Source: Candidatus Aerophobota bacterium
GTDB lineage: Bacteria; Aerophobota; Aerophobia; Aerophobales; B3-G15
Reading direction: 5' to 3'
DNA: 32,495 bases
NCBI GenBank assembly: GCA_014859225.1
Contig: JACUUP010000005.1
Location: 1-32,495 of the forward strand
The translations under genes were made by a program, and so were the position numbers. The notes under the pieces were generated by a model that saw only the letters and a program-made list of their open reading frames with translations, had not been told where the DNA came from and did not search any database. Of the stretch, positions 16,910 through 25,514 are shown one piece after another. Position 1 is the stretch's first letter. Every line of letters begins with the position of its first letter.

Positions 16910-18184
16910 ATGCTTAAGAAAGTGGTATTTGTTTTAATTTTGGGCTTTTTGTTGGGTGGAATCTGTGCAACCAGCTTCGCTCAAAAGACTGTAACCGTAC
17001 TTGGTGTATGGGGAGGTGAAGAAAGAGACGCTTTTTTGAAGACACTGGAGCCTTTTGAGGCCGCAACCGGAATTAAAGTTGAGTTTACCGGAACACGCGA
17101 TCTTCCGGCAGTGCTTACCACAAGAGTGGCGGCGGGTAATCCTCCAGATATCTCTGTTCTGCCCAATCCGGGTCAGATGCAGGAGCTTGCTAAAATAGGG
17201 GTACTTGTTGAGGTTGGCAAATTTTTAGATGTTGGTAAGCTGGGAAAAGAATACGCTGAAACCTGGATTAACCTGGGAAGTTTTAAAGGGAAGTTGTATG
17301 CTATCTTTCTCTCAGCAGACCTGAAGAGCCTTGTCTGGTATAGTCCTGAAACTTTTGCAGATGCAGGGTATGCCGTACCTACAAGCTGGGATGAACTAAT
17401 CGCTCTTTCTGATAAGATAGCTAATCAGGGTAAAAGTCCCTGGTCTATTGGTCTTGAATCCGGTGCTGCAAGTGGTTGGCCTGGAACTGACTGGATTGAA
17501 GACATTATGCTTAGAATAACTTCTCCAGAGGTTTATGATAAGTGGGTTAACCACGAGATACCCTGGACAGATGCGGTAATAAAACGTGCCTGGCAGCTTT
17601 TTGGTGACATTGTGCGAAACGAGAAATATGTGTATGGAGGAGTGGCAACTGCACTGACCGCTAACTTTGGTGAGGCTCCAAATTTGCTTTTCACAACACC
17701 ACCCAGGGCTTATATGCACAAGCAGGCTACATTTATTAAAAGCTTTATCCTCAGATACAATCCTGAGCTTGTTCCGGGCAAGGACTTTAGTTTCTTCCCC
17801 TTTCCATCCATTGATGCAAAATACGGAACTCCTGCTCTGGGAGCGGCTGATATGTTTGCCATGTTCAATGATACTCCGGAGGCAAGGGCTCTTATGCGCT
17901 ATCTGGTAACTGCAGGTGCTCAGGAAATTTGGGTTGCTCAACTGGGGAAACTTTCAGCTAACAGGAGGGTGAATCCCAATGCCTATCCTGATGACCTTAC
18001 AAGAAAAGCTGCTGACATACTATCTACCGCTCCAACATTTCGTTTTGATGCTTCTGACCTTATGCCTGCTGCTGTAGGCTCTGGCTCTTTCTGGACGGGC
18101 ATACTTGACTATGTAGGTGGTGAGGACCTTGATTCTGTCCTGAGAAGGATTGAGGCGACTGCTGTTGAAGCCTATAAGGGATAA
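16910..18184 (+). CDS. Sugar ABC transporter substrate-binding protein (CUT1, alpha-glucoside type)
   Basis: This is an exported family-1 solute-binding protein of 424 residues. It starts with a clear signal peptide (MLKKVVFVLILGFLLGGIC, cleavage likely after ATSFA). The mature part begins KTVTVLGVWGGEERDAFLKT, typical of sugar-binding proteins, with VAAGNPPDISVLPNPGQM and YSPETFADAGYAVPTSWDEL. No lipobox is evident. It most resembles alpha-glucoside/AglE-like proteins. Trehalose or maltose is the likely ligand, judged from glgB and treT downstream. AAGGAGG precedes ATG 16910. A strong hairpin follows the gene. Confidence 0.92.
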   Translation: MLKKVVFVLILGFLLGGICATSFAQKTVTVLGVWGGEERDAFLKTLEPFEAATGIKVEFTGTRDLPAVLTTRVAAGNPPDISVLPNPGQMQELAKIGVLVEVGKFLDVGKLGKEYAETWINLGSFKGKLYAIFLSADLKSLVWYSPETFADAGYAVPTSWDELIALSDKIANQGKSPWSIGLESGAASGWPGTDWIEDIMLRITSPEVYDKWVNHEIPWTDAVIKRAWQLFGDIVRNEKYVYGGVATALTANFGEAPNLLFTTPPRAYMHKQATFIKSFILRYNPELVPGKDFSFFPFPSIDAKYGTPALGAADMFAMFNDTPEARALMRYLVTAGAQEIWVAQLGKLSANRRVNPNAYPDDLTRKAADILSTAPTFRFDASDLMPAAVGSGSFWTGILDYVGGEDLDSVLRRIEATAVEAYKG

Positions 18185-18211
18185 GGTTAAACAAAAAGGT
18201 TTGCCCTGCTC

Positions 18212-18248
18212 ACTTCTTCCCTCTCCCCAATGGGGAGAGGGAAGAAGT
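18212..18248 (+). terminator. 17-bp hairpin between binding protein and permease (mRNA stabiliser or attenuator)
   Basis: The arms at 18212-18228 and 18232-18248 are perfectly complementary, with a 3-base loop, and rich in CCCTCTCCCC/GGGGAGAGGG. Only TTT follows the stem, so it is a weak intrinsic terminator at best. Such hairpins after a binding-protein gene often protect its message and lower permease expression. The permease start at 18262 has no good ribosome site except purines within the 3' arm. Confidence 0.75.
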
Positions 18249-18261
18249 TTAATACGATAAA

Positions 18262-19125
18262 ATGCAAACAAAAAAGACAACACCCTGGCTATACCTTGCA
18301 CCAGCTTTGCTGGTGCTTGGTTTTTTTCTTGTTTACCCTTCCATTCACACTTTTTATCTTTCTTTTTTTGATAGAGGCTCCGTCAGGTGGGTAGGACTGG
18401 AAAATTACCTCCATGCCTTTACAAACCTGGTTATGCTAACAGCATTTGGCAACAATGCTTTATGGGTGGCAGTTTTTACCACAGCAACTGTATTTCTGGG
18501 ACTTATCCTTGCGGTTCTTTTTGACCGGGTAAAGTATGAGATCATTGTCAAATCTATAATCTTTATGCATATGGCTATATCTTTCGTTAGTGCAAGTGTA
18601 ATATGGAAGTTTGTGTATGCTTTCAGACCCGCAGGAGCCTCTCAAATTGGAATCCTTAATGCTGCGCTTGAGTTATTTCATCTTCCCCCTGTTCCTTGGT
18701 TGATTGAAAGGCCCTGGATTAATAATTTGTGTCTTATAGCTGTTGGGGTGTGGGTTTGGACTGGATTTTGTATGGTTGTGCTATCAGCATCCTATAAAAG
18801 TATTCCCAAACAATTCTTAGAAGCAGCTCGAGTTGATGGAGCCGGGGAATGGATAATCTTCCGCAAGGTTATTTTTCCTTTACTTATGCCGACAGTTACT
18901 GTTCTTGCCACCACCATGGTAATTTTTGTGCTCAAGGTGTTTGACATTGTTTATGTTATGACCAATGGTAACTTTGGTACCGAAGTTATTGCCAATCGTA
19001 TGTATAAGGAGATGTTCCAGTTTAGAAACTTTGGTAGGTCAAGTGCTATCGCTGTGGTTTTGCTCCTTTTTGTTCTTCCAATGATGCTTCTTAATCTGCG
19101 CCGTTTTAAAAAGGAGGGGATGTGA
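18262..19125 (+). CDS. Sugar ABC transporter permease (MalF/AglF type)
   Basis: This is the first inner-membrane permease of the CUT1 importer, 287 residues with about six transmembrane helices. The conserved cytosolic EAA loop reads IPKQFLEAARVDGAGEWIIFRKVIFPLLMPT and contacts the ATPase. It is of MalF type but short, lacking the large periplasmic insert of E. coli MalF. The start has a weak ribosome site. It overlaps the next permease by one base (TGATG). Confidence 0.93.
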   Translation: MQTKKTTPWLYLAPALLVLGFFLVYPSIHTFYLSFFDRGSVRWVGLENYLHAFTNLVMLTAFGNNALWVAVFTTATVFLGLILAVLFDRVKYEIIVKSIIFMHMAISFVSASVIWKFVYAFRPAGASQIGILNAALELFHLPPVPWLIERPWINNLCLIAVGVWVWTGFCMVVLSASYKSIPKQFLEAARVDGAGEWIIFRKVIFPLLMPTVTVLATTMVIFVLKVFDIVYVMTNGNFGTEVIANRMYKEMFQFRNFGRSSAIAVVLLLFVLPMMLLNLRRFKKEGM

Positions 19126-19985
19126 TGACAGAAAGGATGAATAAAGTCCTGTCACGTGGACTTTTACACACCTTCATCATTTTTATTGCCATTTTGTGGC
19201 TTGTTCCAACGATTGGTATTCTAATAACATCTTTCAGACCGGCTCAGGATGTGGCAAGTAGTGGCTGGTGGACAGTAGTTGGAAACATATTTAATCAAAC
19301 CCAGTTTACCTTAAGAAATTACAGAATAGTCTTAAGTCGTCTTGGTATAGGAAGAGCTTTTTTAAACAGTTTCACCATAACCATTCCTTCTACTATAATA
19401 CCACTTGCAATAGCGCTCTTTGCCGCTTATGCTCTTGCCTGGATGAGGTTTTTCGCCCGCACGTATATCTTTATGATTATGATAGCACTCCTGGTGGTTC
19501 CCCTTCAAATGACTTTTATTCCAATTTTGCGGATTTTTAACAGGTCAAATCTTGCTGGAACATTTCCTGGCATCTGGTTAGCCCACAGTGGCTATGGACT
19601 TCCCCTTGCCGTATATATGCTGTATAATTTCGTCTCAGGGCTGCCAAAGGAGATTTTTGATTCTGCTTCTATAGATGGTGCATCTACATTTCATATTTTC
19701 CTGCGTATCGTGCTTCCACTTTCTGTGCCGATTATTGCCTCTCTTATCATTTTTCAGTTCCTGTGGGTGTGGAATGACCTTCTGGTTGCACTTATCTACC
19801 TTGGGGGAACGCCGGATGTAGCACCTATAACGGTTCAGATAAGTAGTCTGGTTGGCTCTTATGGTCAGGATTGGGAACTTCTTACTGCAGCAGTATTTAT
19901 CTCTATTGTTCCTTCTCTTCTTATATTTTTTGGGTTGCAGCGTTATTTTGTGCGGGGAATATTAGCAGGCTCAATTAAGGGCTGA
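19125..19985 (+). CDS. Sugar ABC transporter permease (MalG/AglG type)
   Basis: This is the second permease of the importer, 286 residues with about six transmembrane helices. The EAA loop reads GLPKEIFDSASIDGASTFHIFLRIVLPLSVP. Its C-terminal ending, RYFVRGILAGSIKG, is typical of MalG-type proteins. AAGGAGGGG lies just upstream of ATG 19125; a GTG at 19122 is also in frame. No ATP-binding protein gene is present nearby, so the importer probably uses a shared MsmX/MalK-type ATPase encoded elsewhere, as is common for CUT1 systems. Confidence 0.94.
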   Translation: MTERMNKVLSRGLLHTFIIFIAILWLVPTIGILITSFRPAQDVASSGWWTVVGNIFNQTQFTLRNYRIVLSRLGIGRAFLNSFTITIPSTIIPLAIALFAAYALAWMRFFARTYIFMIMIALLVVPLQMTFIPILRIFNRSNLAGTFPGIWLAHSGYGLPLAVYMLYNFVSGLPKEIFDSASIDGASTFHIFLRIVLPLSVPIIASLIIFQFLWVWNDLLVALIYLGGTPDVAPITVQISSLVGSYGQDWELLTAAVFISIVPSLLIFFGLQRYFVRGILAGSIKG

Positions 19986-20028
19986 ATAAATCAGGGGAAC
20001 TCTCGCCATCTTAAAATTTTTTACCAGT

Positions 20029-20037
20029 TGATATAAT
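20029..20037 (+). promoter_or_regulatory. Extended -10 promoter for glgB-treT
   Basis: TGATATAAT (20029-20037) is a perfect extended -10 element. The -35 region is weak, which extended -10 promoters tolerate. Transcription would start at about 20044, just at the GGGGAG ribosome site of glgB. It would allow glgB-treT to be expressed apart from the ABC operon. Confidence 0.5.
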
Positions 20038-20056
20038 TAATAGGGGAGTTTTGCAG

Positions 20057-21988
20057 ATGATGAGTTTGAACAAGATAAATTATGGCTTTTTTACAGACTA
20101 CGATATATATCTTTTTAAACAGGGAAATCACTTCAGACTTTACGACAAACTTGGCTCTCATATAATAAAAAATAAAAATGGGAAAAGGCAAGGAACATAC
20201 TTTTCGCTATGGGCTCCAAATGCAAAGAAGGTCTCACTAATAGGTGATTTTAACGGGTGGGATGCAGATACCCATCCCTTACATTTAAGAGAAGATGAAT
20301 CCGGTATATGGGAAGGATTTATCCCTGATGTTGGGGAAGGTGCAGTTTATAAATACCATATAAATTCCAGGCTTGGAGACTACCGGGTTGATAAAGGTGA
20401 CCCTTTTGCATTTTACTGGGAGCTTTCCCCTAAAACAGCATCTATTGTATGGGACCTGAATGATTATGCATGGAAAGATTGCCAGTGGATGGAAAAAAGA
20501 CATAAGTATAACGCTCTCAGCTCCCCTATCTCTATATATGAGGTTCATCCTGGTTCCTGGATGAGGGTTCCTGAGGAAAACGGCAGATTCCTTACCTATA
20601 GAGAAATAGCACATAAACTGACAGATTATGTGAAAAAGATGGGGTTTACCCATGTTGAATTTCTCCCTCTGATGGAGCATCCCTTTTATGGTTCCTGGGG
20701 TTACCAGGTTTTAGGTTACTTTGCACCGACAAGTCGCTATGGCACGCCCCAGGATTTTATGTATCTTGTTGATTACCTGCATCAAAATGAAATAGGCGTT
20801 ATCCTTGACTGGGTTCCTTCTCATTTTCCCGATAATGAACACGGGCTTGTTTTCTTTGATGGGACCCATCTTTATGAACATGCAGACCCGAGAAAGGGAT
20901 TTCACCCTGATTGGAATAGCTATATTTTCAACTATGGCAGATGCGAGGTTAAAAACTTTTTATTGAGCAACGCTATTTTCTGGCTGGATAAATATCATAT
21001 AGATGTGCTCAGAGTAGATGCAGTGGCTTCAATGCTTTATCTTGATTATTCAAGAGGTGAAGGTGAGTGGATACCGAATGAGTATGGAGGAAGAGAGAAT
21101 ATAGAGGCAATTAGTTTTTTAAGAAAATTTAATGAAGCCGTTTACAAAGAGTTCCCGGATGTCCAGACCATAGCCGAGGAATCAACATCCTGGCCAATGG
21201 TTTCAAAACCTGGATATACAGGAGGACTTGGTTTCGGCATGAAGTGGAACATGGGTTGGATGCACGATACACTTTTGTATTTCAGGCGAGCCCCAGTCCA
21301 CCGTAAATATCATCACGATGAGCTTACTTTCAGTATGTGGTATGCTTTTTGTGAAAATTTTATTCTTTCTCTGTCACACGACGAGGTGGTTTATGGAAAA
21401 GGTGCTTTGCTTGAGAAAATGCCAGGAGATGACTGGCAAAAGTTTGCTAACTTACGCCTGCTCTATGGTTATATGTTCGCTCATCCCGGGAAAAAACTTC
21501 TTTTCATGGGAGGGGAGTTTGGACAAAGAAAAGAGTGGAATCATGAGGAAAGTCTGGATTGGCATCTTGTTCAGTATAAATCACACCAGGGCGTTCAGCG
21601 ATGGGTACAAGATTTAAATGAGTTGTATAAGAAAGAAGTATGTTTGCATGAACTTGATTTTGAACAGACAGGGTTTGAATGGATAGATGTTGGCGATTGG
21701 GAAAATAGCATTGTATCATTCTTGAGAAAAGGGAAATCTACAAAAGATACTATACTCGTTGTCTGCAATTTTACACCGGTTCTGCGCCATAATTACCGAA
21801 TTGGAGTTCCAGGAGGTGGTTTCTGGAAGGAAATGCTGAATAGCGATGCTGAAGAATACGGAGGGAGTGGACAGGGAAATATGGGGGGGGTTGAGGCTAC
21901 ACAGGCTCCTTTTCATAGCAGGCGTTATTCTCTTTCTTTAACCTTACCGCCCCTCAGTGTGATATTTGTAAAAGGAGAAAATCATTGA
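20057..21988 (+). CDS. glgB: 1,4-alpha-glucan branching enzyme
   Basis: GlgB is a GH13 enzyme that introduces alpha-1,6 branches into glycogen. The N-terminal CBM48 domain (about 40-130, with FSLWAPNAKKVSLIGDFNGWD) is followed by the TIM barrel. Catalytic residues are seen in VLRVDAVASML (nucleophile Asp at about 321), TIAEEST (acid/base Glu) and LSHDEVVYGK (stabilising Asp). VHPGSW and MGGEFGQRKEWNHEESLDWHL are branching-enzyme signatures. Length is 643 residues from ATG 20057; ATG 20060 and TTG 20051 are alternatives. The gene overlaps treT by 4 bases, tying glycogen and trehalose metabolism together. Confidence 0.95.
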   Translation: MMSLNKINYGFFTDYDIYLFKQGNHFRLYDKLGSHIIKNKNGKRQGTYFSLWAPNAKKVSLIGDFNGWDADTHPLHLREDESGIWEGFIPDVGEGAVYKYHINSRLGDYRVDKGDPFAFYWELSPKTASIVWDLNDYAWKDCQWMEKRHKYNALSSPISIYEVHPGSWMRVPEENGRFLTYREIAHKLTDYVKKMGFTHVEFLPLMEHPFYGSWGYQVLGYFAPTSRYGTPQDFMYLVDYLHQNEIGVILDWVPSHFPDNEHGLVFFDGTHLYEHADPRKGFHPDWNSYIFNYGRCEVKNFLLSNAIFWLDKYHIDVLRVDAVASMLYLDYSRGEGEWIPNEYGGRENIEAISFLRKFNEAVYKEFPDVQTIAEESTSWPMVSKPGYTGGLGFGMKWNMGWMHDTLLYFRRAPVHRKYHHDELTFSMWYAFCENFILSLSHDEVVYGKGALLEKMPGDDWQKFANLRLLYGYMFAHPGKKLLFMGGEFGQRKEWNHEESLDWHLVQYKSHQGVQRWVQDLNELYKKEVCLHELDFEQTGFEWIDVGDWENSIVSFLRKGKSTKDTILVVCNFTPVLRHNYRIGVPGGGFWKEMLNSDAEEYGGSGQGNMGGVEATQAPFHSRRYSLSLTLPPLSVIFVKGENH

Positions 21989-23241
21989 ATAGGAAAATCG
22001 TGCACATTGAAGATTACAAGAAATTCGTTGGCATGGAAACAGTTGAGCGTGTTAAAGAAAAAGCAAAACTACTTCAAGGCTTACGTGTAGCTCATGTGAA
22101 TTCAACTTTTTATGGGGGAGGCGTGGTAGAGATTTTATCCCCGTTAGTTTTATTGATGAATAGCGTGGGTATAAATACCGAATGGAGGGTTATACAAGGG
22201 AGCCCTGATTTTTTTGGTGTGACCAAGAAGATGCATAATGCACTGCAGGGTGGAAAAATTAATCTGGGGAAAAGAAAAAAACAAATTTATGAGGATGTGG
22301 TGTATCAGAATGCAATTAGAAATCATCTGGACCACGATATTGTGGTTATACACGACCCCCAACCATTACCTATGATTAACCATTATCGGAAAAAAGGGCC
22401 CTGGGTTTGGCGCTGTCATGTTGACCTTTCCCATCCCAATCCTGTGCTCTGGGAGTACCTGAAACCCTTTATAGAAAAATACGATGCTGCTGTTTTCAGC
22501 CTCAAAGAATACGCAAAACCACTGAAAATACCCCAGGTATTTATTATGCCTGCCATAGACCCGTTTTGTATTAAAAATAAGCGCTTGACGGAGCGGGAAG
22601 TGAAAGAGCGTCTTGAACATTACGAAATTCCGACACATCGCCCGCTGGTTGTCCAGATATCCCGTTTTGACCGCTGGAAAGACCCCTTAGGAGTAATTCG
22701 GGCATTTAAGATAGCAAGCAAAAAGATAGATGCTACGTTGGTACTGCTGGGTAATATTGCTATAGATGACCCGGAGGGTGAAAAGGTTTATGATTCGCTG
22801 CTTGAGGCACGAAGTGAAAAAATAGTTATCATCAGTCGTGAAGATACAGCTTTAGTAAATGCTCTTCAGAGTCGGGCGGCTGTAGTTTTGCAAAAATCAA
22901 TCCGGGAAGGATTTGGCTTAACCGTTGCTGAGGCAATGTGGAAGGGAACAGCGGTCATTGGAGGAAATGTGGGTGGCATTCGCTATCAAATTGAGGATGG
23001 CGTGAATGGTTTTTTAGTCTCATCAGTTAAACAGGCATCAGAAAGAATTGTGCAGTTGGTCAAAGATGAAAAGTTGCGCCATAGCATGGGAGAAAGGGCC
23101 CGGGAAACTGTGAAAAAAAAGTTTCTGATTATACACTCTCTTGAGAAGTATCTTGATTTTTTTAACGCTTTTGAAACGAATTACAAATTGAACTGCTCCG
23201 TCCTTGAAGATTCTTATCTTGAGCAATCGTGCTCAAACTAA
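21985..23241 (+). CDS. treT: Trehalose glycosyl-transferring synthase TreT (GT4)
   Basis: TreT reversibly transfers glucose from ADP- or UDP-glucose to glucose, giving trehalose; physiologically it can run towards trehalose breakdown. Family motifs: LRVAHVNSTFYGGGVVEIL near the N terminus, WRVIQGSPDFFGVTKKMHN, VVIHDPQPLPMI, WRCHVDLSHPNP, then the GT4 nucleotide site QISRFDRWKDPLGVI and EGFGLTVAEAMWKGTAVI. Length is 418 residues. The TTG start at 21985 has AAAGGAG seven bases upstream and keeps the conserved N-terminal segment DYKKFVG. First described in hyperthermophilic archaea next to a trehalose/maltose importer, it lies near an importer here too. Trehalose phosphorylases of the same family are the alternative. 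Confidence 0.9.
   Translation: MNRKIVHIEDYKKFVGMETVERVKEKAKLLQGLRVAHVNSTFYGGGVVEILSPLVLLMNSVGINTEWRVIQGSPDFFGVTKKMHNALQGGKINLGKRKKQIYEDVVYQNAIRNHLDHDIVVIHDPQPLPMINHYRKKGPWVWRCHVDLSHPNPVLWEYLKPFIEKYDAAVFSLKEYAKPLKIPQVFIMPAIDPFCIKNKRLTEREVKERLEHYEIPTHRPLVVQISRFDRWKDPLGVIRAFKIASKKIDATLVLLGNIAIDDPEGEKVYDSLLEARSEKIVIISREDTALVNALQSRAAVVLQKSIREGFGLTVAEAMWKGTAVIGGNVGGIRYQIEDGVNGFLVSSVKQASERIVQLVKDEKLRHSMGERARETVKKKFLIIHSLEKYLDFFNAFETNYKLNCSVLEDSYLEQSCSN
23219..23236. repeat. Hairpin at the treT 3' end beside the convergent gene junction
   Basis: TTGAGCA (23219-23225) and TGCTCAA (23230-23236) form a perfect 7-bp stem with the tetraloop ATCG, inside the last codons of treT. There is no T run on either strand, so simple rho-independent termination is doubtful. 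It may still slow polymerases coming from both sides. Confidence 0.5.
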
Positions 23242-25412
23242 GCCGACGATAATTCGCTCAACAGTAATCTTGCCTCCTGGAAAGAATCAATGTTAAATTT
23301 AGCCTTAGAAGAGCCTAAGCCAACCTTAATTGAATAGGCAAACTCGGGAAGGATGGCAAAAGTATCCTCATCCGTGAGGTCGTCGCCCATTGTTAGAATA
23401 AAGTCCCATTCTTTATTTGAAACCCATTTCATGGCTGCTCTTCCCTTGTTTGTTCCCGCATTTTTAATTTCAATTATTTTATTTCCCTTTAAAACTCCCA
23501 GGTTAAGATGGGTCGTAAGGTGCAGAAGTGTTGTTTCAAGTTCCTGTATTCGTACCCGGGCAAGTTCTGGGTCTACTTTTCTATAGTGAAAAACAAGAGA
23601 AAAGTCTTTATCTTCATAGAAAGAACCAGGTGTTCTATCCATGTATTGCTCTAAGATAGGCCGGATTTCTTCTTTCCAGTCGTTTTGCATAACCTCTATG
23701 GTTTCCCATTGCCCTCCCTTTTCTTTAATCCATACACCATGCTCAGCAATTAATGCACAATGTATGCTGCCAAACCACCCATCAAGGGTATCTTTATCCC
23801 GTCCACTTACAATTACCACTTCATTTCCCCTTTTTTTGGCAATGTCTTTCAGCACTCTCAAAAGCTCATCATCAGGTCGTGCCCTTCCAGGCTTATCTGC
23901 AAAAGGGACGAGAGTACCATCGTAGTCTAACAAAAACAGATGTTTTTTACTCTTAAAATAATCATTTACAAGCTGTTTTCTTACTGAAGAGGTTAGTTTT
24001 TTTGCGCGAAATTCTTCCTGAAGTTTTTTGGCGTGCAACAAAACATTTATGAAATCCTGTGCCCATTTTGTTATATTGTATCTATTCAGTCTTTTTTGCA
24101 GCATCCTGTTACGCTCTATTTGCTCTTCATGGGGCATGGTTAGCGCTTTTTGTAGAGCTTGAGCTATTTCTTCTTTATCGTTGGGATTTACGATAAGTGC
24201 TTCTCCTAATTCCTTTGCCGCCCCTGCCATCTCACTTAAGATTAATATACCTTTGCCATCGGTTTTAGCTGCAATGAATTCTTTAGCTATCAGGTTCATT
24301 CCATCTCTCAGTGGGGTAATCAGGGCAAAATCAGCGACATTGTACAGGGCTACAAGTTCATGAAAGGGGAGTGAGCGATATAGATACCAGATAGGCATCC
24401 AGTCAATTGTGCCGTAGCGTCCATTTATCCTGCCGATAAGCTCATCCAGTTGTTTTTTTAAAAGTCCATAATGTTCTACCCTGGTGCGAGAGGGAACTGC
24501 TACCAGGATAAGAGTTACTTTGTTTTGGTATTGCGGATTTCTGCTTAAAAAAAGGTCAAAGGCTTGCAGCCTTTGCAGTATACCTTTCGTGTAATCCAAC
24601 CTATCAACTGATAAAATTATTTTATGTTTCCCCACCTTTTTGTTGATTTTACTAATCTCTTTTTGTACTTTTTGCTCCTTTGCCGCACTGGCAAATTTTT
24701 CGTAATCTATTCCCATGGGAAAGGCATCCACTTTTACTATTCGGTCTTCAATAACCATTTCTCCCAGGTCGTGCTCGTAGCCCAATATATGGAGGGTGCT
24801 TTCCAGAAAGTGGTGTGCGTAATCATAGGTATGAAAACCCACAAGGTCCGCTCCTAAAAGACCCTGCAGGATTTCTTCGCGCCAGGGGAGGAGACGAAAT
24901 ATTTCAAAGGAAGGAAAAGGTATGTGTAGAAAAAATCCTATGGTGGTAGCGGGTAGCTTCTTTCTTATAAGTTCTGGTAGAAGCATCAAATGATAATCAT
25001 GAATCCAGATTTTATCATCTGGGTCAGCAATTTTGCTCACTGCTGCACAGAAACTCTCATTTACTTTTACATATGCCTTCCAAAAAGCTTCCTTATAGAC
25101 TGTATAGGAAGGAAAGTAATGAAAGAGAGGCCAGATGGTCTTGTTGGAAAAACCATAATAATAGTTTTCAATTTGATTTTTAGAAAGAAAAACCGGATAA
25201 CAACTCTTTGATACTAAATTTTCCTCAACCTCTTTTTCTTTTACCTTTTCTCGAGTGATACCTGGCCATCCTATCCACATACTCCGGTGAGATTGTTGAA
25301 ACGAGCTCAATCCTGTAGCTAAGCCGCCTACACTTTGCTTAAAATGTAGCTTGCCTTCTTTTTTGCTTGCGCTAACCGGCAACCGGTTGGAAACTATCAG
25401 TAATTTGCTCAT
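23238..25412 (-). CDS. otsAB: Bifunctional trehalose-6-phosphate synthase/phosphatase (OtsA-OtsB fusion)
   Basis: Residues 1 to about 470 are a GT20 trehalose-6-phosphate synthase: VSNRLPVSA, VGGLATGLSS, IHDYHLMLLPELI, FFLHIPFPSFEIFRLLPW, DRLDYTKGI and LRDGMNLIAKEFIAA. Residues about 490-724 are a HAD-type phosphatase: LFLLDYDGTLVPF (nucleophile Asp), VIVSGRDKDTL, ALIAEHGVW and ILTMGDDLTDEDTF. Both sites look complete, so one protein makes trehalose from glucose-6-phosphate and NDP-glucose. AGAAGGGGG precedes its ATG on the minus strand. The gene converges on treT with a 4-base overlap of stop codons. Trehalose would serve as an osmo- or heat-protectant. Confidence 0.95.
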   Translation of the reverse strand: MSKLLIVSNRLPVSASKKEGKLHFKQSVGGLATGLSSFQQSHRSMWIGWPGITREKVKEKEVEENLVSKSCYPVFLSKNQIENYYYGFSNKTIWPLFHYFPSYTVYKEAFWKAYVKVNESFCAAVSKIADPDDKIWIHDYHLMLLPELIRKKLPATTIGFFLHIPFPSFEIFRLLPWREEILQGLLGADLVGFHTYDYAHHFLESTLHILGYEHDLGEMVIEDRIVKVDAFPMGIDYEKFASAAKEQKVQKEISKINKKVGKHKIILSVDRLDYTKGILQRLQAFDLFLSRNPQYQNKVTLILVAVPSRTRVEHYGLLKKQLDELIGRINGRYGTIDWMPIWYLYRSLPFHELVALYNVADFALITPLRDGMNLIAKEFIAAKTDGKGILILSEMAGAAKELGEALIVNPNDKEEIAQALQKALTMPHEEQIERNRMLQKRLNRYNITKWAQDFINVLLHAKKLQEEFRAKKLTSSVRKQLVNDYFKSKKHLFLLDYDGTLVPFADKPGRARPDDELLRVLKDIAKKRGNEVVIVSGRDKDTLDGWFGSIHCALIAEHGVWIKEKGGQWETIEVMQNDWKEEIRPILEQYMDRTPGSFYEDKDFSLVFHYRKVDPELARVRIQELETTLLHLTTHLNLGVLKGNKIIEIKNAGTNKGRAAMKWVSNKEWDFILTMGDDLTDEDTFAILPEFAYSIKVGLGSSKAKFNIDSFQEARLLLSELSSA

Positions 25413-25431
25413 TGGCTACCCCCTTCTTTTC

Positions 25432-25460
25432 ATTATAAGGCTAATGACATCTGAAGTCAA
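25432..25460 (-). promoter_or_regulatory. Sigma70-type promoter of otsAB
   Basis: On the minus strand TTGACT (25460-25455) and a perfect TATAAT (25437-25432) are separated by 17 bases, the optimum. The otsAB ATG lies 19 bases beyond the -10 element, so the leader would be short with the ribosome site at its start. Identified by consensus. Confidence 0.7.
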
Positions 25461-25468
25461 TTTTCACT

Positions 25469-25496
25469 TTGACAGCTTGTAGTTTTATGTTACAAT
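25469..25496 (+). promoter_or_regulatory. Sigma70-type promoter of pcm and downstream genes
   Basis: A perfect TTGACA (25469-25474) and TACAAT (25491-25496) are 16 bases apart on the plus strand. The -35 box lies back to back with that of otsAB, 8 bases away, so the two promoters share one control region. It probably drives pcm and the genes that follow. Confidence 0.7.
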
Positions 25497-25514
25497 AAAA
25501 ACATACAAGAAGGG

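Noticed and set aside
17396-17941. 181-codon open frame on the minus strand within the binding-protein gene
   Set aside because: It is antisense to a clear signal-peptide-bearing binding protein, has no recognisable domain, and its composition looks like the shadow of the plus-strand codons.
25413-25514. Riboswitch or long leader between otsAB and pcm
   Set aside because: The space is filled by two promoters and short leaders; no room or structure for a riboswitch.
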